Source: Candidatus Nanohalarchaeota archaeon
GTDB lineage: Archaea; EX4484-52; B79-G9
Length of the DNA stretch: 6,342 nucleotides
NCBI GenBank assembly: GCA_017610545.1
Contig: JAFCBV010000097.1
Location: forward strand, 1 to 6,342
Reading direction: 5' to 3'
The stretch's first letter is position 1; every line of letters begins with the position of its first letter. Below the pieces are notes generated by a model that saw only the letters and a program-made list of their open reading frames with translations, was not told the DNA's origin and did no database searches. Of this stretch, positions 1 to 6,084 are shown piece by piece. The position numbers and the translations under genes are program-made.

Positions 1-479
1 ACAAGCAGGGTTTTATCAATATGAATTATCTCAGCCACTTCTTTATTTTTGACATCTATAGGAATGTTCTTTTCTGTCACATAATATGAACCTTCTTCAT
101 AGTATTTCACTTTCACATTGTAGCTCCCGGTCGGCGCGCTCGAATCAACTATCATTCGATATTTTACTATTTTCATATTTTCGTCATAGTATCCTTGATA
201 TCCTGTAATTGTTCCAATGTTCTGGAGCGACGGTTCCCCGGATACAAACTCAAATGGATATTCAGGGACAATCTCTATTATGAGATTGTTTGCGGCATTT
301 CCACCGGTGTTTATCACACTTAAGCGCATATCAAATATATTTCCTGCAATAACCGGATCAGGATCCTGGTTCACAAGGCTAATTGAAATCGCAGTGTCAT
401 CGTCCAGGCCCGCATAAGCCATTGGAACAAAAAACACCAATGCCATTAATATCAAAACCGAAAAAATTGTTGATTTCAT
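1..479 (-). CDS. COG1361 S-layer-type secreted protein (N-terminal part, cut by window edge)
   Basis: About 159 residues are visible, open to the left edge. It starts with a clear signal peptide: K2, a hydrophobic stretch over residues 5-18, and a likely cleavage after 'MAYA' (residue 23). The mature part is a beta-rich extracellular domain of the CARDB/COG1361 type. It has 'NTGGNAANNLIIEIVPEYPF', then an 'IGT' turn, then 'APTGSYNVKVKYY', which resemble the typical 'N.GG.pA.nv.vel.PeYPF' and 'G.y.v.v.y' patterns. The ATG overlaps the TGA of the ABC ATPase gene as ATGA, so the two are probably translationally coupled. In archaea, COG1361 proteins are often encoded beside MacB-like ATPases and FtsX-type permeases, so it may act as the extracytoplasmic partner of a membrane complex. 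That role is inferred. The missing C-terminus may hold further repeats or a membrane anchor. Confidence 0.85.
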   Translation of the reverse strand, partial: MKSTIFSVLILMALVFFVPMAYAGLDDDTAISISLVNQDPDPVIAGNIFDMRLSVINTGGNAANNLIIEIVPEYPFEFVSGEPSLQNIGTITGYQGYYDENMKIVKYRMIVDSSAPTGSYNVKVKYYEEGSYYVTEKNIPIDVKNKEVAEIIHIDKTLL

Positions 480-1204
480 TTTTTATACACCTCTTGATTT
501 TCACGAACACTTTTTATTTGTCCATCTTTCAACTCAATGATTGTACGAGCGTATTTAGCAAGGTCGAGTTCATGAGTGACGATGATTATTGTTTTTCCCT
601 TCTCCTTCCACAGCCTGAAAAGAAGTTCCATGATATTCTTGCCTGTAACGCTGTCAAGAGCGCCTGAAGGCTCATCCGCAAGAATTATTTCCGGGTCGCA
701 TGCAAGGCCTCTTGCAATTGACACCCTTTGTTGCTGGCCTCCTGAAAGTTGCGCTGGCCGATGATGCATTCGGTCACCGAGATCCACGATGTTCAGAAGC
801 TCCCTCACTCTTTTGGCTGCATCAAGCTCATCATATTCCATAAATTCCATGGGAAGCATGACGTTTTCAAATGCAGACATTGACGGAATCAAATTGTATT
901 GCTGAAAAACAAAGCCTATCGTCCTGCCACGAAAAGATGCCAAATCGGATTCACTCATCACACCAATATCTTTGGACTTAAGATATATGCGCCCTTTTGA
1001 CGGAATGTCAAGGCAGCCCATAAGGTTCATCATAGTTGACTTGCCGCTTCCGGACGCCCCGGTTACAGCCACAAAATCTCCCTGCTTTATCTCAAGGCTT
1101 ACGCCTCGAAGGGCAGGCACTTCTACATCTCCCATCTGATATATTTTCCACACATTCTCCATGCGAAGCAGTACATTCCCCGGGACTTTTTTTTGCATTT
1201 TCAT
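476..1204 (-). CDS. ABC transporter ATP-binding protein, MacB/LolD-like
   Basis: This is the cytoplasmic ATPase subunit of an ABC exporter or mechanotransmission-type complex. From the start used here (242 residues), every ABC motif is intact: Walker A 'GASGSGKST' (49-57), Q-loop Q101 in 'VFQQYNL', signature 'LSGGQQQ' (153-159), Walker B 'IILADE' (173-178), D-loop 'SGALD', and H-loop H211 in 'IIVTHE'. The '[20 protein letters not shown]' opening is typical of the MacB/LolD (COG1136) family, whose partners are FtsX-like permeases. No permease is in the window; it may lie past the left edge, after the COG1361 gene. The frame is open to an ATG at 1291, but those extra 29 residues do not look like ABC sequence and a TATA box (1253-1260) lies inside them. 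I therefore prefer ATG 1204, or GTG 1231, which sits 25 bases from that box. The 3' end overlaps the next gene by four bases. Confidence 0.93.
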   Translation of the reverse strand: MKMQKKVPGNVLLRMENVWKIYQMGDVEVPALRGVSLEIKQGDFVAVTGASGSGKSTMMNLMGCLDIPSKGRIYLKSKDIGVMSESDLASFRGRTIGFVFQQYNLIPSMSAFENVMLPMEFMEYDELDAAKRVRELLNIVDLGDRMHHRPAQLSGGQQQRVSIARGLACDPEIILADEPSGALDSVTGKNIMELLFRLWKEKGKTIIIVTHELDLAKYARTIIELKDGQIKSVRENQEVYKK

Positions 1205-1252
1205 CTCATCATCTACGGCGTCGCAGTACACGATTTCATAAGATTGAAACCG

Positions 1253-1260
1253 TATATAAA
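1253..1260 (-). promoter_or_regulatory. TATA box for the ABC ATPase / COG1361 operon
   Basis: On the minus strand this reads TTTATATA. Transcription would be expected to begin near 1230, which gives a leaderless GTG start at 1231 or a leader of about 26 bases before ATG 1204. It lies inside the longest open frame, which argues against the 1291 start. It was recognised by composition and spacing only. Confidence 0.5.
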
Positions 1261-1314
1261 TGTTCGCTGAAACCACAAAATAGGATTTCATTGTCTTGAA
1301 ACCAATGTAGAACG

Positions 1315-1323
1315 TTTATAATA
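1315..1323 (+). promoter_or_regulatory. TATA box for the membrane winged-helix regulator gene
   Basis: TTTATAATA is centred about 25 bases before ATG 1344, the spacing for leaderless archaeal transcription. The core TTATAA is self-complementary, so it could also fire leftward. A leftward transcript would begin near ATG 1291 of the ABC frame. The palindrome AACGTT (1311-1316) touches the box and could be part of an operator, though six bases can match by chance. Confidence 0.6.
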
Positions 1324-1343
1324 GTGACGCCCCCAATATCCTC

Positions 1344-1928
1344 ATGTCCCGCCAAACCAAAAAATGGTTGCTGCCACTTTCTGGTTTGGCAGTAATGCTG
1401 TTCCTGGTTATTTTTTTCTTCAACATCTCTGAAGTAAGGACTTTTGAAAAGCCGTCAAAAATAGACTCTAATTTTTCAGGCGTAAATAAAACCGAATTTC
1501 GCCAGGTTCACATCCCTCTTTTTTACCGGCTGATTTTGTCTCCTGCATTATTGATGATTGCAACGGTTTTAACAACATATTATTTCATATCCCGCAGGCT
1601 CGAGGAACAATTGGAAAAGAACATGGCTTTAATCTTAAAGCTCATAAATAAAAATAATTCAATTCCAAAAACAAGCATCAAAAAAGTTGATCATAATACA
1701 ATTCTGAGATTTCTAAACGCAAGCGAAAGAAAAATTCTGGAAAATCTCATTGAAAATAAAGGCACAACATTGCAATCAGAAATAAGCCGAATGCCCGGCA
1801 TGAATAAATTGAAAACTCATCGCGCAATAAAAGACCTTGAGAGAAAAGGCATAATCAAAACAGAAAGCCATGGCAAAACAAACCGCATTATCCTGGATAA
1901 GGATATCCGCGACACAATTCTTGGCTAA
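1344..1928 (+). CDS. Membrane-anchored winged helix-turn-helix transcriptional regulator (COG2512-like)
   Basis: A 194-residue protein. The N-terminus is basic and is followed by a first membrane helix (about 8-28). A 30-residue loop comes next, then a second helix (about 59-82) leading through 'SRRLEEQLEKN' into a charged linker. Residues about 122-187 form a winged helix: 'LNASERKILENLIENKGTTL' resembles helix 1 and the start of helix 2, 'MNKLKTHRAIKDLERKGII' the recognition helix, and 'SHGKTNRIIL' the wing. This matches archaeal membrane-associated MarR/COG2512-type regulators. By the positive-inside rule both ends are cytoplasmic and the loop is outside. That loop carries two N-glycosylation sequons (N43-F-S and N48-K-T). 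The gene is divergent from the ABC/COG1361 operon, so control of that operon or of itself is plausible but inferred. ATG 1344 fits a leaderless transcript from the TATA box at 1315-1323. Confidence 0.85.
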   Translation: MSRQTKKWLLPLSGLAVMLFLVIFFFNISEVRTFEKPSKIDSNFSGVNKTEFRQVHIPLFYRLILSPALLMIATVLTTYYFISRRLEEQLEKNMALILKLINKNNSIPKTSIKKVDHNTILRFLNASERKILENLIENKGTTLQSEISRMPGMNKLKTHRAIKDLERKGIIKTESHGKTNRIILDKDIRDTILG

Positions 1929-1936
1929 CTCATCCG

Positions 1937-2758
1937 TCAGTGCAAACAGCTTATTGTTTTCGGCAATTCCATAAGCAAATCAGACCCGACAAGCCCGTCA
2001 CCAAACTTCCTTGAGGCAGCCTCGCCTGCAAGTCCTGTTATATACGCGCCGGCGCACGCCGCCTCAAAAGAATCGGTTCCGCGCGCAATAATCGCTGCGC
2101 ACACCCCTGCAAGAACATCGCCTGTGCCGCCTGTTGTCATGTATGGTGTTCCCGTCTTGTTTGAATAAACATCTTTTCCATCACTAACATAATCTACCGG
2201 ACCTTTTGCAAGTATTATTGCCTCTGTCTTTTTTGCAAGCCTTTTTGATGCCTCTTTTCCGCATTCTTCTCCGGACAACATCCGAAACTCCCCCCTGTGC
2301 GGCGTCAAAAGAAAGTTTCCAGGCAACTTCATGCCCCGGACTGCATAAAGCGCGTCCGCGTCAATTACGCAGGGAATTTTTATTTTTGGCAAAAGCCTTT
2401 GCACAAACTCCACTGTCTTTTTCTCGCGCCCAAGCCCGGGACCTATAACAACCGCGTCTGAATCCAAAATCAGCTTTTCCATTGCCCGTATGTGTCTTTC
2501 AGAAAAAAAACCACCCTCAAAAGGAACTGTTATCATGTCAGGCGAAAAAGAGGCAACGATATCTGCCGCGCGCTGTGGCGCTGCAACAACTATGAGGTCA
2601 GCCCCGCTTCTAAGCGCAGCCATTGCAGAGAACGCGGGCGCACCGGTATACACTTTGCTGCCCCCGATAATAAGAACTTTACCAAAGTCGCGCTTTTTTG
2701 ATGCGGGCTTTCTTTTCATGTATATATTTTTCACGAGAGTGTCCGAACTGAGTGCCAT
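1937..2758 (-). CDS. nnrD: ADP-dependent NAD(P)H-hydrate dehydratase
   Basis: A metabolite-repair enzyme of the ribokinase-like fold (YjeF_C/CARKD family). It dehydrates the S form of damaged NAD(P)H hydrates using ADP. In the 273-residue frame I see 'GKVLIIGGSKVYTGAPA' (26-42), 'VVIGPGLGRE', 'VIDADALYAV', 'LLTPHRGEFRML', and 'TTGGTGDVLAG', whose Asp is the usual catalytic residue. Only the dehydratase domain is present. The YjeF_N epimerase domain that many archaeal Nnr proteins carry in fusion is absent. The usual 'sHKGD.GkvL' lead-in reads 'SKKRDFGKVL' here (20-29), so the common His is Lys. The ATG at 2758 lies within an AT-rich, TATA-like stretch, so GTG 2734 or ATG 2719 may be the real start; both keep the whole domain. 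Its stop is 8 bases from the stop of the convergent regulator gene. Confidence 0.93.
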   Translation of the reverse strand: MALSSDTLVKNIYMKRKPASKKRDFGKVLIIGGSKVYTGAPAFSAMAALRSGADLIVVAAPQRAADIVASFSPDMITVPFEGGFFSERHIRAMEKLILDSDAVVIGPGLGREKKTVEFVQRLLPKIKIPCVIDADALYAVRGMKLPGNFLLTPHRGEFRMLSGEECGKEASKRLAKKTEAIILAKGPVDYVSDGKDVYSNKTGTPYMTTGGTGDVLAGVCAAIIARGTDSFEAACAGAYITGLAGEAASRKFGDGLVGSDLLMELPKTISCLH

Positions 2759-2772
2759 ATATGTTATTTATA
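2757..2772 (-). promoter_or_regulatory. Candidate TATA region for the NAD(P)H-hydrate dehydratase gene
   Basis: The minus strand holds TATAAATA (2772-2765) and then ATATAT (2762-2757). The first predicts a transcript start near 2743 and the second near 2733, beside the in-frame GTG at 2734. Either would start transcription downstream of ATG 2758. The sequence does not show which box is used. Confidence 0.4.
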
Positions 2773-2773
2773 C
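2767..2773 (+). promoter_or_regulatory. TATA box for the HAD phosphatase gene
   Basis: TTTATAC lies about 26 bases before ATG 2795, matching leaderless transcription. It overlaps the minus-strand TATAAATA, so the two divergent genes may share one TBP-binding region. Confidence 0.55.
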
Positions 2774-2794
2774 CCTGCTAAATTAATATTCTTG

Positions 2795-3628
2795 ATGGAC
2801 CCCAAAACAACTCAGCCAATAATCTACACAGACCTTGACGGCACATTACTTGACCACAACACATACTCTTATGAAAAAGCTCTTGATGCCCTGAACATAC
2901 TGAAAAAAAAGAAAGTGCCACTAATATTTTGCACCAGCAAGACACGCGCTGAAATCGAAAAATACCGCAAAGAGCTTGATATAAAAGACCCTTTCGTTTC
3001 CGAGAACGGCGGCGCGATTTTCATACCTAAAAAGTATTTTGGATTTAAGTTTCCATTCAGCAGACAAATACCCGATTATTATGTAATAGAAATCGGAACA
3101 CCCATAAAGAGAATTCTGAATGCAATAGAAAATATCAAAAAAAGAGGCCATGACATTACTACCTTTTCTGATATGTCTGCAACCGTGCTTTCCAAAGATT
3201 GCTGCCTGAAATTGAATGATGCGAAAAACGCAAAAATGCGCGAGTATGACGAGGCATTCAAAATCAACATCAAAAAAGACGAGCCTAAAATCCGCGAACT
3301 GATAAAAAAACAGGGGTACAACTTCACAAAAGGCGGCAGATATTGCCACATCATGGGGGGAAACGACAAGGGAAAAGCAGTAAAAATCCTTACAAACCTC
3401 TTCAAAAGGAGATATTCCCAAACAAATACAATCGGCCTTGGAGACGGGCAAAATGACATACCAATGCTAAAGGAAGTTAATGTACCTGTAATTGTAAAAA
3501 ACTCTGCGCACTCCGGGCTTAAAGTGGATTTTGATACAATAAGAACAAAGAAAGAAGGTCATGAAGGCTGGAGCAACGCTGTAAAGAAACTTGTTGTATT
3601 CAATTACTCAGGGACGCATCGCATATAA
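2795..3628 (+). CDS. Mannosyl-3-phosphoglycerate phosphatase-family HAD hydrolase
   Basis: A 277-residue HAD class IIB phosphatase. The nucleophile motif is 'YTDLDGTLLD', with D13 and D15. Motif II lies in 'FCTSKTR' (T47/S48), followed by 'VSENGGAIF' (68-76). Later come 'GGRYCHIMGG.DKGKAV' (about 180-196), with the motif III lysine, and 'GLGDGQNDIPML' (about 214-225), with the metal-binding Asp residues. The 'SENGGAI', 'EYDE.F', 'GGRY.H..GG.DKGKAV' and 'G.EGW..AV' signatures are those of MpgP/YedP proteins. These remove phosphate from mannosyl-3-phosphoglycerate to give the compatible solute mannosylglycerate; relatives act on glucosyl-3-phosphoglycerate. No cognate synthase is in the window, so the substrate stays inferred. 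A TTG at 2792 would add one residue, but ATG 2795 fits the TATA spacing better. The last 21 bases overlap the convergent methyltransferase remnant. Confidence 0.88.
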   Translation: MDPKTTQPIIYTDLDGTLLDHNTYSYEKALDALNILKKKKVPLIFCTSKTRAEIEKYRKELDIKDPFVSENGGAIFIPKKYFGFKFPFSRQIPDYYVIEIGTPIKRILNAIENIKKRGHDITTFSDMSATVLSKDCCLKLNDAKNAKMREYDEAFKINIKKDEPKIRELIKKQGYNFTKGGRYCHIMGGNDKGKAVKILTNLFKRRYSQTNTIGLGDGQNDIPMLKEVNVPVIVKNSAHSGLKVDFDTIRTKKEGHEGWSNAVKKLVVFNYSGTHRI

Positions 3629-4145
3629 TTCCCAGGAAGCCATTTTATTTGAGGGGTTTATTTCACTCTTTCCTTCAAAGTGGCTTAATTTAATTATCTC
3701 AAATTCTTTAAAGAAGTCCTGCATTTCAGATTCTGAAAAAAAATGATGGGGCATGTGTCCATCATCAGCATCGGTATTGAACCCGATACGCCTCAAAAAT
3801 TGCTTTTCTAATATCCGCAATTTTCCCGTGTTGCATTACCTGATAGCATAGTATTCCATCAAAAAATTCATCTTCATATGGAAGCCGACTCATATCACAC
3901 AATTTAAAGTCATTGTTAGGCAATATTTCTTTTATAACACATAATGCCTCTTTAGAATTATCACATCCAAATGCCTCAAAACATTCTTTTACAAGAAGGA
4001 TTGTGTGCCTTCCTGTACCGCACCCCAAATCAAGAACCCTATTTACTCCTTTTTCCTTAAAGAATTTAACAGCTTCTAGTATTTTCTCTGAAACTTCTTT
4101 TTGAACAATGCCTTTTTCTTTGTACAGCGTATTCCAATCCTTCAT
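3608..4145 (-). pseudogene. Class I SAM-dependent methyltransferase, disrupted by an internal deletion and frameshift
   Basis: The N-terminal part (122 residues from ATG 4145) is a Rossmann methyltransferase: 'VNRVLDLGCGTGRHTILL' is the SAM-binding motif I, 'AFGCDNSKEAL' the acidic loop, and 'LPYEDEFFDGILCYQVMQH' covers motifs II-III. It ends with 'AIFEAYRV', after which the frame gives only four residues and a stop at 3765-3767. Another frame resumes at about 3781 with 'FNTDADDGHMPHHFFSESEM' and 'EFEIIKL', the C-terminal part of the same family, ending at 3608. The 'LKPGG' segment that normally follows 'YRV' is in neither frame. About 25-30 residues therefore seem to be missing, with a net frame change, so this is more than a simple indel. 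The methyl acceptor is unknown. The upstream TATA box looks intact, so the loss may be recent, or it may be an assembly fault. Confidence 0.8.
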
Positions 4146-4168
4146 ATTGCAATTATAATAAACTAATT

Positions 4169-4177
4169 TTTTATAAA
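4169..4177 (-). promoter_or_regulatory. TATA box for the methyltransferase gene
   Basis: The minus strand reads TTTATAAAA, centred about 28 bases before ATG 4145, in the 52-base gap after the glycoside hydrolase stop. This suggests the gene had its own promoter and supports 4145 over the longer frame that starts at 4250. Confidence 0.55.
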
Positions 4178-4197
4178 CTCCTCCATCGCTGCTGCTG

Positions 4198-5385
4198 TTA
4201 AACAAGCCCCATATTTTTGAGCTTGTGATATGCAAGTATAAATTCAGCATGCCCCCAAGTCAGAGGCACAACCCAGTAAGCAAGATCTTCTTTCCGGTAT
4301 TCCTTTGAGCGCATGACTCGTTCTGCTTCTTCCTTGCGCCCACTGCCATAATATCTCCCGACATTCTTCGCTTCAGCCTGCCAGATTAAAAAATTCTTTT
4401 TTGTTGCAACATGCTCGGGAATGAGGCCCTTCCTGTGGTGCCTTATGAACCACTCAAAGTATTTTTTTGCATGCCTTGCCTCTCCGGCATCCAGATAGTA
4501 CTGCGCCATCCATGCAGTGTACATGCTGTAGGACCCGTAGCCTCCATTGTTCCTGCCCGGCCTGCCGTGCTTTCTCATATGCCTGCGTATTCCGCCAAGT
4601 TTTTTGTCATAAAGCTCTTTCTCAATATAAGCTGCGGTTTTTCGGACAATCAGGTCATCCGTAGGCAAAAGCCCGAGAATATACATACCAAGCTCGGATA
4701 TGTCTGCATCATATATTTTATTCATGTTCGTCAACTTGATAAAGTGCCCGCCGCGAACCATTTTCTTCATAATGGATTCCCTCAGCTCCTTTTCAATCAA
4801 GGCCCAGTGGCGCGCATCTTTCTTTTGTAAAAGCAGCCCCGCCATCTTACGGCTCGCACTGAATCCTGCAAGTGCAGAGACATTCGCCCATATTTCGAAC
4901 CCCGCCTCCATTGGCGGCCACTCGTGGATTGAGTTCATTGAATACACAAGGCGCTCCTCTTTGATATAGTGCTCCTCAAGAAAGCGCGTGCCAAGATATA
5001 TTTTTTTCCAGTGTTTTTTGAGAAAGGATATGTCTTTTGTGCAGTCATAATATCTTTTTGCCATATAAAGCACAAGGCCGTTGCAGTCAACCTGTGATGG
5101 CCGGTAGCTTGCAGGCTGCCCGTCCTTTGTATAGCGCTGGTGCCATTCACCGATTTCACCGGAAAGCCCGAAAACAAATGAAAGTGTCTTTTCTACTTTA
5201 TGATATTCTCCCAACTCAAGGAGTGTACGAAGTATCAACATTGTATCGCGCGGATACATGTATGGATACCGTGCATTGGGTGGACTTGCAAGAACGGCCC
5301 CGTTCGGCATTGTCACAGAATTAATAACTTCTATGCTCTTTTGATATATCGTTCGAAGCTCATTTTTCTCGCTTTCACTGAACAT
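4198..5385 (-). CDS. GH15-like (alpha/alpha)6 glycoside hydrolase, compact and cytoplasmic
   Basis: A 395-residue protein resembling the catalytic barrel of archaeal/bacterial GH15 glucoamylase-type enzymes, which release glucose from alpha-glucans or act on related glucosides. Supporting segments in order are 'YPYMYPRDTMLILRTLLELG' (40-59), 'WHQRYTKDGQPASYRPSQVD' (81-100), 'HEWPPMEAGFEIWANVSAL' (154-172), 'GLIPEHV' (320-326) and 'PLTWGHAEFILAYHKL' (374-389). By position, E164 or E160 may be the general acid and E324 the base. There is no signal peptide, and the N-terminal beta-sandwich domain common in prokaryotic GH15 is absent, so it is probably cytoplasmic. The substrate cannot be read from the sequence; a trehalase-like or glycosylglycerate-hydrolase role is possible. 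The frame is open to 5424. I chose ATG 5385 because it lies 26 bases from a TATA box; ATG 5394 is an alternative. Confidence 0.78.
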   Translation of the reverse strand: MFSESEKNELRTIYQKSIEVINSVTMPNGAVLASPPNARYPYMYPRDTMLILRTLLELGEYHKVEKTLSFVFGLSGEIGEWHQRYTKDGQPASYRPSQVDCNGLVLYMAKRYYDCTKDISFLKKHWKKIYLGTRFLEEHYIKEERLVYSMNSIHEWPPMEAGFEIWANVSALAGFSASRKMAGLLLQKKDARHWALIEKELRESIMKKMVRGGHFIKLTNMNKIYDADISELGMYILGLLPTDDLIVRKTAAYIEKELYDKKLGGIRRHMRKHGRPGRNNGGYGSYSMYTAWMAQYYLDAGEARHAKKYFEWFIRHHRKGLIPEHVATKKNFLIWQAEAKNVGRYYGSGRKEEAERVMRSKEYRKEDLAYWVVPLTWGHAEFILAYHKLKNMGLV

Positions 5386-5407
5386 AAAATTCATTAGTAT
5401 CAAGCCA

Positions 5408-5415
5408 GTATATAA
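5408..5415 (-). promoter_or_regulatory. TATA box for the glycoside hydrolase gene
   Basis: The minus strand reads TTATATAC, centred about 26 bases before ATG 5385. It lies inside the longest open frame (start 5424), so that longer start is unlikely. Confidence 0.55.
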
Positions 5416-5467
5416 CTGTATCATACTTCGGCTTCTGCCAGAACGTGTATGTCAACAGCAAACCCCC

Positions 5468-5476
5468 TTTATAAAA
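5468..5476 (+). promoter_or_regulatory. TATA box for the lemA-htpX operon
   Basis: TTTATAAAA is centred about 30 bases before ATG 5502, predicting a leader of only a few bases. It sits in an imperfect dyad, CTTTA-N7-TAAAG (5467-5483). That could be an operator, or could simply reflect AT-rich composition. Confidence 0.6.
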
Positions 5477-5501
5477 TTTAAAGTCAAAGTAAAGAGAGAT
5501 T

Positions 5502-6047
5502 ATGGTATACGAATACATTGTTCTTGGAATTGTAGTTCTTGTATTAGTCTACTACATAAACCGCATAATAGTTCTTTCAAACCGCATTAAGAACGCATGG
5601 GCGCAAATAGACGTCCAGCTAAAAAAGCGCGCTGACCTTGTACCAAACCTCATCAATACAGTCCAGGGCTATGCAAAACACGAAAAAGGGATAATGACAG
5701 CGGTTACTGAAGCAAGAAAAGCTATGATGGGTGCAGAAACCGTACACGACAAAGCAGAAGCAGACAATGCCCTTACCTCTGCACTAAAAAGCATACTTGC
5801 AATCGCAGAGAACTACCCTCAACTCAAGGCAAACGAGAACTTCAGGCTCCTGCAGGAACAGCTTGACGGCATAGAAAGTAAAATTGCATACTCACGCCAG
5901 TTCTATAATGATTCTGTTCTCGAATATAACAATTACGTCTCAACAATACCCGGCATCATCTTTGCACGAATAATCAGCAAGAAAGAAGAAGATTACTTCC
6001 AGATCGAAGAAAAAGAACGTACCGCACCCAAGGTGACTTTCGACTAA
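5502..6047 (+). CDS. lemA: LemA family membrane protein
   Basis: A 181-residue protein, close to the usual LemA length. It has a short outside N-terminus, one membrane helix (about 5-25), then a long helical cytoplasmic domain. Family hallmarks are 'NRIKNAWAQIDVQLKKRADL' (27-46), 'VPNLINTVQGYAKHEK' (47-62), 'ENYPQLKANENFRLLQEQLD' (103-122), and 'ESKIAYSRQFYNDSVLEYNN' (125-144) followed by 'IPG'. The biochemical role of LemA is not settled. It is often encoded next to the membrane protease HtpX, as here, which suggests a part in membrane-protein quality control or envelope stress. It is divergent from the glycoside hydrolase, and its own TATA box lies just upstream. Nothing in the sequence looks damaged. 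Confidence 0.95.
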   Translation: MVYEYIVLGIVVLVLVYYINRIIVLSNRIKNAWAQIDVQLKKRADLVPNLINTVQGYAKHEKGIMTAVTEARKAMMGAETVHDKAEADNALTSALKSILAIAENYPQLKANENFRLLQEQLDGIESKIAYSRQFYNDSVLEYNNYVSTIPGIIFARIISKKEEDYFQIEEKERTAPKVTFD

Positions 6048-6084
6048 TATTTCTATAGTTACACATCAAGCAACCGATGATATT

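Noticed and set aside
2921..3459. Minus-strand frames of 176 and 126 residues opposite the phosphatase
   Set aside because: Their composition (Phe- and Cys-rich or Ser-rich, no motifs) is that of antisense shadows of an A-rich coding strand.
3765..3800. Programmed frameshift joining the two methyltransferase halves
   Set aside because: A slip would still leave out the 'LKPGG' segment, which is in neither frame, and I see no slippery run at the junction.
3608..3820. The 70-residue frame as an independent small gene
   Set aside because: From residue 14 on it matches the C-terminal part of the adjacent methyltransferase. The first 13 residues are only an out-of-frame reading of the upstream half.
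4146..4250. N-terminal extension of the methyltransferase to ATG 4250
   Set aside because: The extra 35 residues do not look like the family and contain the TATA box. They also overlap the glycoside hydrolase gene.
4411..4830. Plus-strand 139-residue frame
   Set aside because: It lies wholly opposite the glycoside hydrolase gene, has no recognisable domain, and is explained as a shadow of that gene.
4198..5385. Assigning the hydrolase to GH63 mannosylglycerate hydrolase
   Set aside because: The size is similar and the phosphatase nearby makes it tempting, but the ordered segments, especially the C-terminal 'PLTWGHAEF', look more like GH15.
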